Source of the DNA: JALONO01 sp038209965
GTDB lineage: Bacteria > Bacteroidota > Bacteroidia > Cytophagales > Thermoflexibacteraceae
Direction: 5' to 3'
Assembly (NCBI GenBank): GCA_038209965.1
Contig: JBBQXF010000037.1
Span: 1 to 39,515 of the forward strand
DNA: 39,515 nt
In this document: positions 25,498-33,732 of the stretch, piece after piece
Position numbering within the stretch: the first letter of the stretch is position 1
How the letters are laid out: the number at the start of each line of letters is the position of its first letter
Translations under genes and position numbers: made by a program
Notes under the pieces: generated by a model
What the model was told of the DNA's origin: nothing
Database searches by the model: none
The model's input: only the letters and a program-made list of their open reading frames with translations

Positions 25498-26481
25498 TTA
25501 GTGACCCAACAAATAAGCAAAAATCAAGGGGGCGACGATGGTCGCATCAGACTCGATCATATACGAGGGCGAAGTAACATGGAGCTTTCCCCAAGAGATC
25601 TTTTCGTTGGGTACGGCCCCCGAGTAGGATCCATAGCTGGTTGTAGAATCAGAAATCTGGCAGAAATAGGCCCAAAAACCCACTTCGTCCATTTCCAGAT
25701 CTTGCTTGAGCATAGGCACCACACAGATGGGGAAGTCGCCTGCAATGCCGCCCCCAATCTGGAAGAAGCCGATGCCGTTGCCAGTTTTATGGTTTTCGGT
25801 GTACCACTTGGCCAAGCTCAACATATACTCAATGCCTGATTTCATGGTCGAGGTTTTGAGCTCGCCGGTGTAGCAATAAGAGGCAAAAATATTGCCCAAG
25901 GTGGAATCTTCCCAGCCCGGTACAAAAATGGGGAGGTCATTTTGGCAGGCAGCCAACAGCCAACTATTCTCGGAAGGGATCTGGTAATATTGTTCCAAAA
26001 TGCCGCTGCGCAGCAGTTGGTAGAAGAATTCATGTGGCAAGTAACGCTCGCCGTTTTCATCTGCGGCCTTCCAAAGTTCATACATGTGTTTCTCAATCCG
26101 GCGGATGGCCTCTCCTTCAGGAATGCAAGTATCGGTTACCCGGTTGAAACCGTTTTCCATCAAATCCCATTCCTCGTTGGGCGTCAGGTCGCGGTAGCGC
26201 GGAATCCGTTTATAAAAATCATGGGCCACCAAGTTGAACACGTCCTCTTCCAGGTTCGCGCCCGTACACGTAATGGCGTGCACTTTGCCCTGCCTGATCA
26301 TCTCGGCCAAGGTAATGCCCAACTCGGCGGTGGACATGGCCCCGGCCAAGGTCATGAACATCAGTCCGCCCTTTTCCAAATGGACTTCGTAGCCTTTGGC
26401 CGCGTCAACCAAGGCTGCCGCATTGAAGTGGCGGTAATTTTTTTCGATAAACTGGGAAATTGCGCCTTTTGCCATTGCCAT
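25498..26481 (-). CDS. Deoxyhypusine-synthase-family enzyme
   Basis: This 327-residue protein has the deoxyhypusine synthase fold signatures. TLAGAMSTAELG and CTGANLEEDVFN form the NAD site, PGWEDSTLGN follows, and GAVPNEKISWGKL carries the lysine (Lys299) aligned with the lysine that forms the enzyme-imine intermediate in eukaryotic DHS. Bacteria lack canonical eIF5A. Bacterial members of this family are thought to make homospermidine or other polyamine products, so the substrate is probably a free diamine. The gene stands alone between a promoter-like element and a strong terminator. A second in-frame ATG two codons downstream (26475) is possible. Confidence 0.88.
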   Translation of the reverse strand: MAMAKGAISQFIEKNYRHFNAAALVDAAKGYEVHLEKGGLMFMTLAGAMSTAELGITLAEMIRQGKVHAITCTGANLEEDVFNLVAHDFYKRIPRYRDLTPNEEWDLMENGFNRVTDTCIPEGEAIRRIEKHMYELWKAADENGERYLPHEFFYQLLRSGILEQYYQIPSENSWLLAACQNDLPIFVPGWEDSTLGNIFASYCYTGELKTSTMKSGIEYMLSLAKWYTENHKTGNGIGFFQIGGGIAGDFPICVVPMLKQDLEMDEVGFWAYFCQISDSTTSYGSYSGAVPNEKISWGKLHVTSPSYMIESDATIVAPLIFAYLLGH

Positions 26482-26534
26482 GCTTAATTTTTTAGGTGAA
26501 GAGGAACCGGGCCAGCCCGGCGGAAACCAAGACG

Positions 26535-26564
26535 CAAAATTAATGAAGCCATTCCATTTTCAGA
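26535..26564 (-). promoter_or_regulatory. Putative Bacteroidota-type promoter of the DHS-like gene
   Basis: Minus strand: TCTG (near the TTTG -33 element), 18 bp, then TAATTTTG, a perfect TAnnTTTG -7 element. The -7 box lies about 54 bp before the start codon. Confidence 0.5.
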
Positions 26565-26587
26565 ACTTGGCAACATTAATTTATTGC

Positions 26588-27430
26588 TCATCCCCTATCT
26601 ATGGTTACAGTGGAACTGAGGGTGGAGCTGGCCTTACCGCGGTAAGCACCAGTCACTGGGGTACAAGCCTCCGTTTGGGCGGCGGCGGCCACTGGCACAT
26701 GATTTTCGGCGGCCATGAGGCCCATCGTTGGATCAAAACCGCGCCAGCCTGCGCCAGGCAAATACACCTCGACCCATGCATGAAGTTCATTTCGCCGGTC
26801 AGGATCAGGTTCAAAATGATAGCCACTCACAAACCGGGCAGCCAAGCCAGCTTCCCGACACAGCGCCATTTGCAAAAAAGCCAAATCGCGGCAAGACCCC
26901 CGCCGCAGCAGCATCGTATATTCGGGCAAATAGGGATTGCCCGCTTCGCGATGTTCATACTGGTACTGCTTATGGATGGTTTCGGTCAGGAGGGTCAAAA
27001 ATGGAACAGTCAGAAAATCAGCTTCCAGCATCATCTCTTTGGCAAACCGCCGAAACTCCAGGTTCTCCGAAACGGGTTGGATAAAGGGGAGCAACTGGTT
27101 GTGCCACACCGAATCATAAACCATCGGCAATCGAGTGGCCGTAAATGGATACAACAGAAAATTGAGCGGGTTGGTATTGGTAGTCTCCACCACCGAGGTG
27201 GCCCGCAAATCCAAGTGATCCACCAATCCATCAAACCAGATCACCTGCTCTTGATTACTGCTTATCCCCAGTTTATGGGATTGGCCACTGGGTTTTGGCT
27301 CAATGGCCATTTCAAACGAAAGGACGTTGAGCGTTAGGTCGGTCCGGGGATGAAATCTAAGGATATGGGGCTCTAAAACCACCCCTTCTGAATATTTGTA
27401 GTGAGTGTGGTGGACTATCCGTAGTTTCAT
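26588..27430 (-). CDS. Transglutaminase-like cysteine protease family protein
   Basis: The protein has 280 residues. The N-terminal beta domain opens with KLRIVHHTHYKYSEGV, the bacterial transglutaminase N-terminal domain. The papain-like core follows with Cys180 in RRGSCRDLA, His217 in NELHAWVEV and Asp233 in GFDPT. The triad is intact. There is no signal peptide, so it is cytoplasmic. Members of this family in bacteria are mostly uncharacterised peptidases or amidases, often near alpha-E or circularly permuted ATP-grasp genes, which are absent here. The last 40 residues are low-complexity Ala/Thr/Ser. It appears to stand alone. Confidence 0.88.
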   Translation of the reverse strand: MKLRIVHHTHYKYSEGVVLEPHILRFHPRTDLTLNVLSFEMAIEPKPSGQSHKLGISSNQEQVIWFDGLVDHLDLRATSVVETTNTNPLNFLLYPFTATRLPMVYDSVWHNQLLPFIQPVSENLEFRRFAKEMMLEADFLTVPFLTLLTETIHKQYQYEHREAGNPYLPEYTMLLRRGSCRDLAFLQMALCREAGLAARFVSGYHFEPDPDRRNELHAWVEVYLPGAGWRGFDPTMGLMAAENHVPVAAAAQTEACTPVTGAYRGKASSTLSSTVTIDRG

Positions 27431-27500
27431 GCAGTTGATATTTGGCTTTAAATTAGTCCCTTTTTTCCGAACCCTCCTCCAGTCGGGGTTTTAATGGCCA

Positions 27501-27530
27501 AAAAAAGCCCTGGAGCAATTGCTCCAGGGC
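27501..27530 (-). terminator. Terminator at the end of the gld operon
   Basis: GCCCTGGAGC and its exact complement pair around AATT, giving a 10-bp stem followed in minus sense by six T. It lies 26 bp after the gldN stop and marks the end of the type IX secretion transcript. Confidence 0.92.
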
Positions 27531-27555
27531 CAATAAAAGCCAGCGGTACCGCCGA

Positions 27556-28419
27556 TTAATATTCCCAAAGTTGGGCCTCAAAGTCCAACAAGTCATATTC
27601 CACTTGCATAGAAGCCACAATGCCGGCCTTGCCAACCCCGTAGATGTCCTCAATGGTCAAATCATCACCATTGGAAAACTTGGTCAGGTGGGCAGTGAAC
27701 AAGCGCAACTCAAACGATTCGGCCAAGTTGCGGTGCTCTTTGGGGTTGGCATTGTTGTACCAAACCGCATCGGGATTGTCCTTGAACACATTGTCCACCA
27801 ATTCTTTGTACGAAAACGACGCAATGGGCTGCTCAATTGATTTGGCCACGTTTTTCTCAGCGGGCAAGTAAATGGTGAGCGACTGGATATCGTGGTAGAT
27901 CCGGGAGCGTTTTTTGTCGAAGATCAGATCTTCCTTCATTTCCATGATATAAAGTTCCTTGGGCAGCCATTCAGTGGGGACGGCCTCTTGTGCAGCTCCA
28001 CCAGTCTCATCGCCAAATCCATCATTGCTACCGAAACCATCGTCCTCGGTGCCAAAACCCATGGCCTTTTCTTCCTCAGTCAACCCAGCATCAACAGTGG
28101 GGATGGTCATATTTTGCATAAAAGTCTCAAAGCTCATCCGGGTTTTGAGCGAATCATTCTCAAAAGGACGGATAATGCCCGCTCTCACTGCTTCAATTAT
28201 TACCTTGGTAATCTCCATGTTTTTGGCAAACAAGGGGCGGTTTGGTTTTTCGCGGCCGTCAATCCGCCACCAAAGGGTTTTCTTGAAAAGCTGATCCGAG
28301 TTGCGGATCGGGCGGAGCGAATTAATGTTGTAACCAAATTCCTCCCGCTCTTGCGCCATTGCACAGGTGCTAAAAAGCAACAATGCCAGTCCCAATAGGT
28401 TTCTCACGGTCTTAGCCAT
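27556..28419 (-). CDS. gldN: Type IX secretion/gliding protein GldN (PorN)
   Basis: The protein has 287 residues with a signal peptide ending STCAMAQ. The sequence has the GldN pattern LKPI-like NSLRPIRNSDQLFKKTLWWR, an RAGIIRPFENDSL segment and a C-terminal LTIEDIYGVGKAG block. GldN binds GldK in a large periplasmic ring under the outer membrane, and both are required for T9SS export and gliding. It is the last gene of the cluster, 131 bp after gldM, with a hairpin in between. An acidic, Gly/Asp-rich linker near residues 115-145 looks disordered. The position and order match the conserved gldKLMN arrangement. Confidence 0.95.
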   Translation of the reverse strand: MAKTVRNLLGLALLLFSTCAMAQEREEFGYNINSLRPIRNSDQLFKKTLWWRIDGREKPNRPLFAKNMEITKVIIEAVRAGIIRPFENDSLKTRMSFETFMQNMTIPTVDAGLTEEEKAMGFGTEDDGFGSNDGFGDETGGAAQEAVPTEWLPKELYIMEMKEDLIFDKKRSRIYHDIQSLTIYLPAEKNVAKSIEQPIASFSYKELVDNVFKDNPDAVWYNNANPKEHRNLAESFELRLFTAHLTKFSNGDDLTIEDIYGVGKAGIVASMQVEYDLLDFEAQLWEY

Positions 28420-28488
28420 AAATTCAGTGTTTTTATCGAATACTAAAACAAATTAACAATAAATATGCCTGATTTGCACAACTCGGCT

Positions 28489-28530
28489 TAAAAATACAAA
28501 AGTCTGCTCCCGTCAAGGAACAGACTTTTG
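28489..28530 (-). terminator. Hairpin with weak U-tract between gldM and gldN
   Basis: A 10-bp stem (CAAAAGTCTG with complement) extends by three more pairs after one mismatch around a 6-base loop. In minus sense it is followed by TATTTTTAAG. This could be a partial terminator or an mRNA-processing or stability hairpin that sets the amount of gldN transcript. Confidence 0.65.
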
Positions 28531-28550
28531 TCAAATTTACTTAAACCCAA

Positions 28551-30143
28551 CTATTGGGTAATGTTGTAGCTAAAAATGGATTGGTCACCTGATATAGTCA
28601 CCACTTCAGTCTGGCCTTTGAAATTCATGCGCTGTATTTCCTTCACCTCAATCACCAAGCGATCGCCTTCGCGGGCATTGGATCGGAAATCGTTGATGTT
28701 GGTAGTTTCACCACCATTTTTGGGAGCGCCTACTGGGCGGCGGCCACGTACATGGATGATTTCTACTTTGGTCACCTTGTAGCGGGCATCCTCGGGCAAG
28801 AATGTTTTGAAACTTTCATCCGAGATAGCCTTTACGGTTAGTGAAGCTGGGCAGGCCCCGCCTTGCTTAATGTTCAGGCCTACCACACTCAAAGTAGGCT
28901 TGGGAACCAAACGTACCTTGAAATTCTCCACCCCAATGTTATTGCCACCGCTTGATACAGTCATGGCGACATTGGCGCCGCTGGGAACCAAGACCACTTC
29001 GCCTTTTTTGGAACCACGGATTACTTCAGCACCAGTAGCAGTGAATGAAGGATCGTAGGTAACACCGAGCGCGGGTACTTGTACGCTCAATTTGTTGCCG
29101 CACTTCAGGTACAGGGCCTGTACACTGGCCGACTGCACTTGAATGACCGGCTTGGCCACAATGTACTCTTCTTTCACGCGGAAAGTGGTGTCACCGTTCG
29201 AGGAAGGAATGGTAATAGAACCTTCCCAAGTTTGCTTAGAGTTGCCCTCGGCATCATAAGCCCCAGCTTGCGCGGTAAACTCGATGATTCCAAAGCCGCC
29301 TTCCATTTTGACCCCACCCTTGGACGATGTCATCCGGGGAGTGATGTTGGAAGCCGAAGCACCCAAGAACAGTTTGGCGCGGTATTTTGTACCGGCAGCG
29401 ACTACCCGGGAATCAGCCGTTACCATGGCCGAGATTTTGTCCAACTTTATGGGCACCTGACCAATGTCCTTGGTCAAGGCAGCCACTACTTGGCTCTCGG
29501 CCCGGGCTACTTTAGTTTGCATTTCGCTCAATACCGCCAATGCCGCCACCAAAGGTGTGTTCTCAAAGTTCAGGTTTGCAAAGTCCTTGCTTTTCTGATC
29601 ATTGTTTTTGGCAAACATCGGGATTTCTTTGGCATCCAGCGCCAAAGGCGTAATCGTGGCATTTTTGCTGTATTTGCTCATGCTGGCGGCAAAAGAATTC
29701 AATTTTTCTTTGAGCTCGTATGCCTTCCCTTTGGCCCCACCTTCAACGCCAATCAAATAGTTCATTGAATTGTCGTAGTTTTTGCCGTCAATCAGCTCAC
29801 CAGTTTCCTTGTCGCGGCCACCAGTCTCTTTGATCAAACTCTCGCGGAGTGCTTCCATGTCATCCAGCATCTTCCGAGACTCATCTTTGGCCTTCTGGGC
29901 CTGGGCCAAAATGCCCAAGTCCTTGGGGTTGTTGCCCTCTTTCTCAATCTGCGCTTGCACGCCCTTGAGCACCTGATCGGTTGCGTCTTTACTTACTGTA
30001 ACAGAATAACGCAAACTTTCATCAATGAATATAAACTTTTCCAAAACAGCGTTGCTTACCTGCAATGCGAGCAGGGCGGTAAGCACAAGGTACATCATAC
30101 CTATCATTCGCTGCCGTGGGGTTTCTTTTGCTCCTCCAGCCAT
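28551..30143 (-). CDS. gldM: Type IX secretion/gliding motor protein GldM (PorM)
   Basis: This 530-residue protein starts with a short basic cytoplasmic tail and one inner-membrane helix (MIGMMYLVLTALLALQVSNA), followed by a long periplasmic part of helical then beta-sandwich domains. Segments such as DSLRYSV-like IDESLRYSVTVSKDA, SSKGGVKMEGG and ARYKVTKVEIIHVRGRRP are typical of GldM. With GldL it forms the proton-driven rotary motor, and its periplasmic arm transmits torque to the GldK/GldN ring. It starts 65 bp after the gldL stop. The length is close to the usual 510-520 residues. Confidence 0.96.
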   Translation of the reverse strand: MAGGAKETPRQRMIGMMYLVLTALLALQVSNAVLEKFIFIDESLRYSVTVSKDATDQVLKGVQAQIEKEGNNPKDLGILAQAQKAKDESRKMLDDMEALRESLIKETGGRDKETGELIDGKNYDNSMNYLIGVEGGAKGKAYELKEKLNSFAASMSKYSKNATITPLALDAKEIPMFAKNNDQKSKDFANLNFENTPLVAALAVLSEMQTKVARAESQVVAALTKDIGQVPIKLDKISAMVTADSRVVAAGTKYRAKLFLGASASNITPRMTSSKGGVKMEGGFGIIEFTAQAGAYDAEGNSKQTWEGSITIPSSNGDTTFRVKEEYIVAKPVIQVQSASVQALYLKCGNKLSVQVPALGVTYDPSFTATGAEVIRGSKKGEVVLVPSGANVAMTVSSGGNNIGVENFKVRLVPKPTLSVVGLNIKQGGACPASLTVKAISDESFKTFLPEDARYKVTKVEIIHVRGRRPVGAPKNGGETTNINDFRSNAREGDRLVIEVKEIQRMNFKGQTEVVTISGDQSIFSYNITQ

Positions 30144-30208
30144 TGAATAATAAAGTTAATTGGTGGTTAGAAATTAGATTTTAAATAACGTTTGCCGAAA
30201 GCTGCAAA

Positions 30209-31027
30209 TTAACCCTTCATGGCGGTCAACATATTGCCGTACACCTTGTTCAGGGAGGTCAAATTGCCGGTCAGTTTGGTCATTTGATCTTTGAACGTTT
30301 GCGATTCCTTGCTGGCTTCGGCCATGCTTTCCATTGCCATAGTCAAATTGCTGTAGAACTTGTTCATGGCCTTCAGGTGGCTGTTGGCATCCTTCAGTTC
30401 CATTTCATACACCGCATTCAATGCGCCCAAGTTCTTGGTGATCAATTGCACTTGTGCATGGTAGTCTTTGGCATCTTTGGCAGCATTGGCCATAGAGGAC
30501 ATTGCGTCAACGGTAGAGGCATAGGCTTTGTTGAGCGTGGTCAACGAAGTGGAAGCCGTTTTCAAACCAGCCGCGTACTCATTGGAGGCAGAAGCCGCAT
30601 CGCTCATGTCGCGCATTTTGAGCGCAGATTCATTCAAAGTTTTGATCCCTTTGCCGAAGCTCTTGAAAGATTCGGTAGAAAGATCGGCCTCGGCCAACAT
30701 TTGATCTAACCCCACCAATGCTCCGGTGTTGGCCAACTTGTTGGACATTCCTTTGTCAATGGCAACGATTTCGTCTTCAGAAGCTAGCTCAGGATACACA
30801 CGTTCCCACTCGTAGTGAGCTTCGGGAGGAGGCGCGGGTTGGAAAGCACCCATAAAGAAGATGATCGCTTCGGTGATCAAACCGACCGCCAACATTTCAC
30901 CAGCACCTTTCAGGTGGAGAATTTTAAACATTGCCCCAATGATTACTACTGCTGCACCAACACTCGTGATTTTGGGAACAGCAACGCGGTAGAACCACTC
31001 AACTTTTGATTCATGTCTTTTGCTCAT
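30209..31027 (-). CDS. gldL: Type IX secretion/gliding motor protein GldL (PorL)
   Basis: The protein has 272 residues. Two membrane helices lie near the N-terminus (ITSVGAAVVIIGAMFKILHL and MLAVGLITEAIIFFMGAFQP), with the intramembrane Glu of LITEAIIFF at the position implicated in proton conduction in GldL. The cytoplasmic rest is helical with near-repeats (SMSSMANAAKDAKDYHAQV; AMESMAEASKESQTFKDQM). GldL forms the pentameric stator around the GldM helices. It lies 234 bp after gldK, a larger gap than the others in the cluster. Confidence 0.96.
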   Translation of the reverse strand: MSKRHESKVEWFYRVAVPKITSVGAAVVIIGAMFKILHLKGAGEMLAVGLITEAIIFFMGAFQPAPPPEAHYEWERVYPELASEDEIVAIDKGMSNKLANTGALVGLDQMLAEADLSTESFKSFGKGIKTLNESALKMRDMSDAASASNEYAAGLKTASTSLTTLNKAYASTVDAMSSMANAAKDAKDYHAQVQLITKNLGALNAVYEMELKDANSHLKAMNKFYSNLTMAMESMAEASKESQTFKDQMTKLTGNLTSLNKVYGNMLTAMKG

Positions 31028-31261
31028 GATTTTGTACCTAGGTTTAGTTAAGAAATAGTTTTATATTGCGAATGAGGATCGCCTTGTTTGAAAAGAAAAG
31101 GTGGCAAAATACCGGATGAGTTAGTACTTGACAGCTTCCCTACTTGCATTCTTTGCTGCAAAATTGCAGCCGATAATTGACTTTATAATACTTGTAAAAA
31201 TACTACCGGGAGTTGGACGTGTAAGAAAAGAATGTAATTGCGCCAATTCCCACCTTTCCAT

Positions 31262-32347
31262 TTAAAATTCAAAGCCAGACGAACGTCCCAGGTAAGTCAT
31301 GGTGCAACGGAAGCCGATAAAAGAACGGGCCGAATCACCATACTCAAACGACCGGGTACCGGTCTCGATCAAGAAAGCAATGTCCTTCCAAGAACCACCC
31401 CGAATCACTTTGCGGGGCTCATTGGCGTCGTAATAGGTAGGATTCAAGTCCCATACCAAAGGAACGCTAGCGGGATTGTAAGCGTCTTCCACCCACTCAG
31501 CGGCATTGCCGGCCATATCGTACAAGCCATAATCGTTTGCAAAATACGATGCAGCCGGACCTGTGTAAGAAAATCCATCATCATAGTAATTACCACGGCC
31601 GGGTTTGAAATTGGCCAGGGCACAGCCTTTGGCATTGCGGGTGTAAGGGCCGCCCCAAGGATACTTGGCCATGTCACGACCACCGCGGGCAGCATATTCC
31701 CACTCTGCTTCGGAAGGTAGGCGGAAGTTGGGCAGCGGAAACTTGCCGTCGCCTTCACGGGCTTGGTTAATCTTCTTGGTGCGCCACTCACAAAATAGAA
31801 TGGCTGATTTCCACGTAACGCCCACCACGGGATAATCGTCGAAAGCTGGGTGGTCAAAATAATACTGGGTCATTGGATCCCCCATGTGATAGGAGAAGTC
31901 GCGCATCCAAGTAGTAGTGTCCGGGCGCAGCAAGTCATCGATGTCCTGTTGCTCCTCAATTTTGGGGAGCACCTTCTGGTAACGGATGAAGATACTGCTG
32001 TCTCCACCAAATGGGAGATATTCGGGTGCTTCAACCAGAAACTGCCGATATTCATTGTTGGTGATCTCAGTGTCATCCATGTAGAACCCGCTGATGGTAA
32101 TTTGCTTGTTCATGTTGATCTTGGACGAGGCAATGTCTTCGTCGGCCTGCCCCATGTGGAAGGTGCCGGGCGGGACAGAAATCATGCCGTAGGGCAGATC
32201 TTGCTTCCATCCTTCGCGATCCGCTACGCCAGTGAGTTGGCCATCGTCCCCTTTTTTACCTCCGAAGATACAACCTTGTAGCAACGAAAAGGACGATAAA
32301 ACGATCAGCGCGCTCTTTATGCCTTGCAGAAAACGTGGTTTCATCAT
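31262..32347 (-). CDS. gldK: Type IX secretion lipoprotein GldK (PorK)
   Basis: The protein has 361 residues with a lipoprotein signal (lipobox LLQGC, Cys26) and a formylglycine-generating-enzyme-like (SUMF1) fold. Signatures include YGMISVPPGTFHMGQ, ISGFYMDDTEITNNEYRQF, LPSEAEWEYAARGG, DMAGNAAEWVEDAY and RKVIRGGSWKD. GldK is anchored to the outer membrane and forms the ring with GldN; it is not known to be an active sulfatase-maturing enzyme. A good promoter-like pair lies upstream, so the gldKLMN genes may be expressed independently of porP. Confidence 0.95.
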   Translation of the reverse strand: MMKPRFLQGIKSALIVLSSFSLLQGCIFGGKKGDDGQLTGVADREGWKQDLPYGMISVPPGTFHMGQADEDIASSKINMNKQITISGFYMDDTEITNNEYRQFLVEAPEYLPFGGDSSIFIRYQKVLPKIEEQQDIDDLLRPDTTTWMRDFSYHMGDPMTQYYFDHPAFDDYPVVGVTWKSAILFCEWRTKKINQAREGDGKFPLPNFRLPSEAEWEYAARGGRDMAKYPWGGPYTRNAKGCALANFKPGRGNYYDDGFSYTGPAASYFANDYGLYDMAGNAAEWVEDAYNPASVPLVWDLNPTYYDANEPRKVIRGGSWKDIAFLIETGTRSFEYGDSARSFIGFRCTMTYLGRSSGFEF

Positions 32348-32393
32348 GTTTTGACTGTTTTAAACTTGCAAATACAATGTTTGCCTTAAATGA

Positions 32394-32424
32394 AAAATAT
32401 ATAAACGTTGGCAGTGCTTTCAAA
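32394..32424 (-). promoter_or_regulatory. Putative promoter of gldK
   Basis: Minus strand: TTTG (32424-32421), 19 bp, then TATATTTT, which matches the -7 element TAnnTTTG at all but the last base. It lies 47 bp before the gldK start in the porP-gldK gap. Confidence 0.5.
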
Positions 32425-32501
32425 TCACTAAAAAACAAGTCTGCTACCCCTCTTACTCCCGGTTTAACTCCAAATAATTCTTGCAAAAATGAAACCAAAC
32501 T

Positions 32502-33470
32502 TTATTCAAACCTGAACCTTGGCGTACGAATAATAAAGCGCTTTGGCCGCTGGGCAGCCGGGATTCTATAACCAAGGCGAATCTCGTGCGAAGTGGCCGC
32601 AAGTGCTGCTTGGCTGTTGAGCCGTAGATCAAAGGCATAGCCAATGGCCAATGATTTATCTTTCAGCACATTGGCCCCAATCATGGCGATGGCATCATTG
32701 GTGGGGCCGACATCACGAAAGGACAAACCAAAATAGTAACTGTCCTGATAATGCAAGAGGGCGCTGCCTTCCAACGACACAACATTTCTGAGATTACTCT
32801 TTACAATGGCCGATGGAGACAAGGTTAAACTGGGCGAAATATCGAAATTCATCCCGCCTAACAAAGTGTAGTTCCCTTCAAGTCTGTTGGTGGCAATTTC
32901 TGTACCATAGTTGAGAACTGGCTGCAATAAATGGCTGTTGCTCACCCCCAAAAAAAACTTTTGGCTGGTGTAGTAGACCCCAAGCCCAAAATCGGGCACC
33001 CATTGACTCTCGCGCCCGCGGCCTTCCAGCAGCGGATCACCGGTATCGTTGAAACGGAAACGGCCAAAATCGATCACACTGTTGTAGAACCCACCACTCA
33101 GGCCGAGGGACAACCGGCCTTTTTTGGTCGCAATGTGGTAAGCGTAAGAAAGTTTGAACTGGTTGATACTGCCCGGCCCGATCATGTCGTTTTCCACGAA
33201 TAGGCCAATCCCACTGTTGATGTTATTGAGTGGCATGGTGTAGGAAAACACGGCGGTGTTGGGTGCGCCCCCGTCATCGAAAGTAGGGCTGTACCCGACC
33301 CACTGGCGGCGATACATGAGGTTGAAGTGGGCAAAGCGCGGGTCTGAGCCAGCCACAGCGGGGTTCAAATAAAACTGGTTGAACATGTACTGGCTGAATT
33401 GCGCGTCTTGCTGGGCTTCGGCCGACAACCCAAGCACAATCAGAAAAAGTGTAATAGTAAATTTCTTCAT
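32502..33470 (-). CDS. PorP/SprF-family type IX outer-membrane protein
   Basis: The protein has 322 residues with a signal peptide ending GLSAEAQQ. The mature N-terminus QDAQFSQYMFNQFYLNPAVAG is the PorP/SprF family hallmark, followed by a barrel-like series of strands and a basic, aromatic C-terminus. PorP/SprF proteins sit in the outer membrane and are needed for export of surface proteins such as the SprB adhesin or gingipains. They are often encoded directly before gldK, as here. The frame extends to 33557, but the ATG at 33470 gives the signal peptide. Confidence 0.93.
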   Translation of the reverse strand: MKKFTITLFLIVLGLSAEAQQDAQFSQYMFNQFYLNPAVAGSDPRFAHFNLMYRRQWVGYSPTFDDGGAPNTAVFSYTMPLNNINSGIGLFVENDMIGPGSINQFKLSYAYHIATKKGRLSLGLSGGFYNSVIDFGRFRFNDTGDPLLEGRGRESQWVPDFGLGVYYTSQKFFLGVSNSHLLQPVLNYGTEIATNRLEGNYTLLGGMNFDISPSLTLSPSAIVKSNLRNVVSLEGSALLHYQDSYYFGLSFRDVGPTNDAIAMIGANVLKDKSLAIGYAFDLRLNSQAALAATSHEIRLGYRIPAAQRPKRFIIRTPRFRFE

Positions 33471-33603
33471 GGATGCGGTGGTTATTTGTTTGCTTTGGGT
33501 ATTGGACGAAATTACGATGGTATTGGTGGCAGCTTGAAGACGATTGCGCAAAACCAAAAATCGCGTTTTCGGGTCACTCCAACGGCAAGTATTGGCAATT
33601 TAC

Positions 33604-33632
33604 GAAAGCTATATCAATAATGCCAAGTCAAA
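33604..33632 (-). promoter_or_regulatory. Putative promoter of porP
   Basis: Minus strand: TTTG (33632-33629), 17 bp, then TAGCTTTC, one base from TAnnTTTG. It leaves a leader of about 125 bases before the porP start and lies just downstream of the hemD terminator. Confidence 0.4.
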
Positions 33633-33659
33633 ATAGCATTAATTTTTACTAAGTGGCCC

Positions 33660-33691
33660 AAAAACACAATGTCTGTGCGAGCACAGACATT
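33660..33691 (-). terminator. Terminator after the HemD-like gene
   Basis: AATGTCTGTG and its exact complement form a 10-bp stem closed by a C-G-A-G loop, followed in minus sense by GTGTTTTTGG. It lies 41 bp after the stop and separates the DUF4271-hemD transcript from porP. Confidence 0.75.
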
Positions 33692-33732
33692 AACAAAGTA
33701 CAGGCTTTGTTTTTTATACGACAATGGGATGC

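Noticed and set aside
26480..27337. Plus-strand frame (285 codons) opposite the transglutaminase
   Set aside because: It is antisense to a protein with an intact Cys-His-Asp triad, with no motif of its own.
31262..32347. Sulfatase-modifying (formylglycine-generating) enzyme
   Set aside because: The SUMF1-like fold is present, but the lipobox and position before gldL show it is GldK, a structural T9SS lipoprotein.
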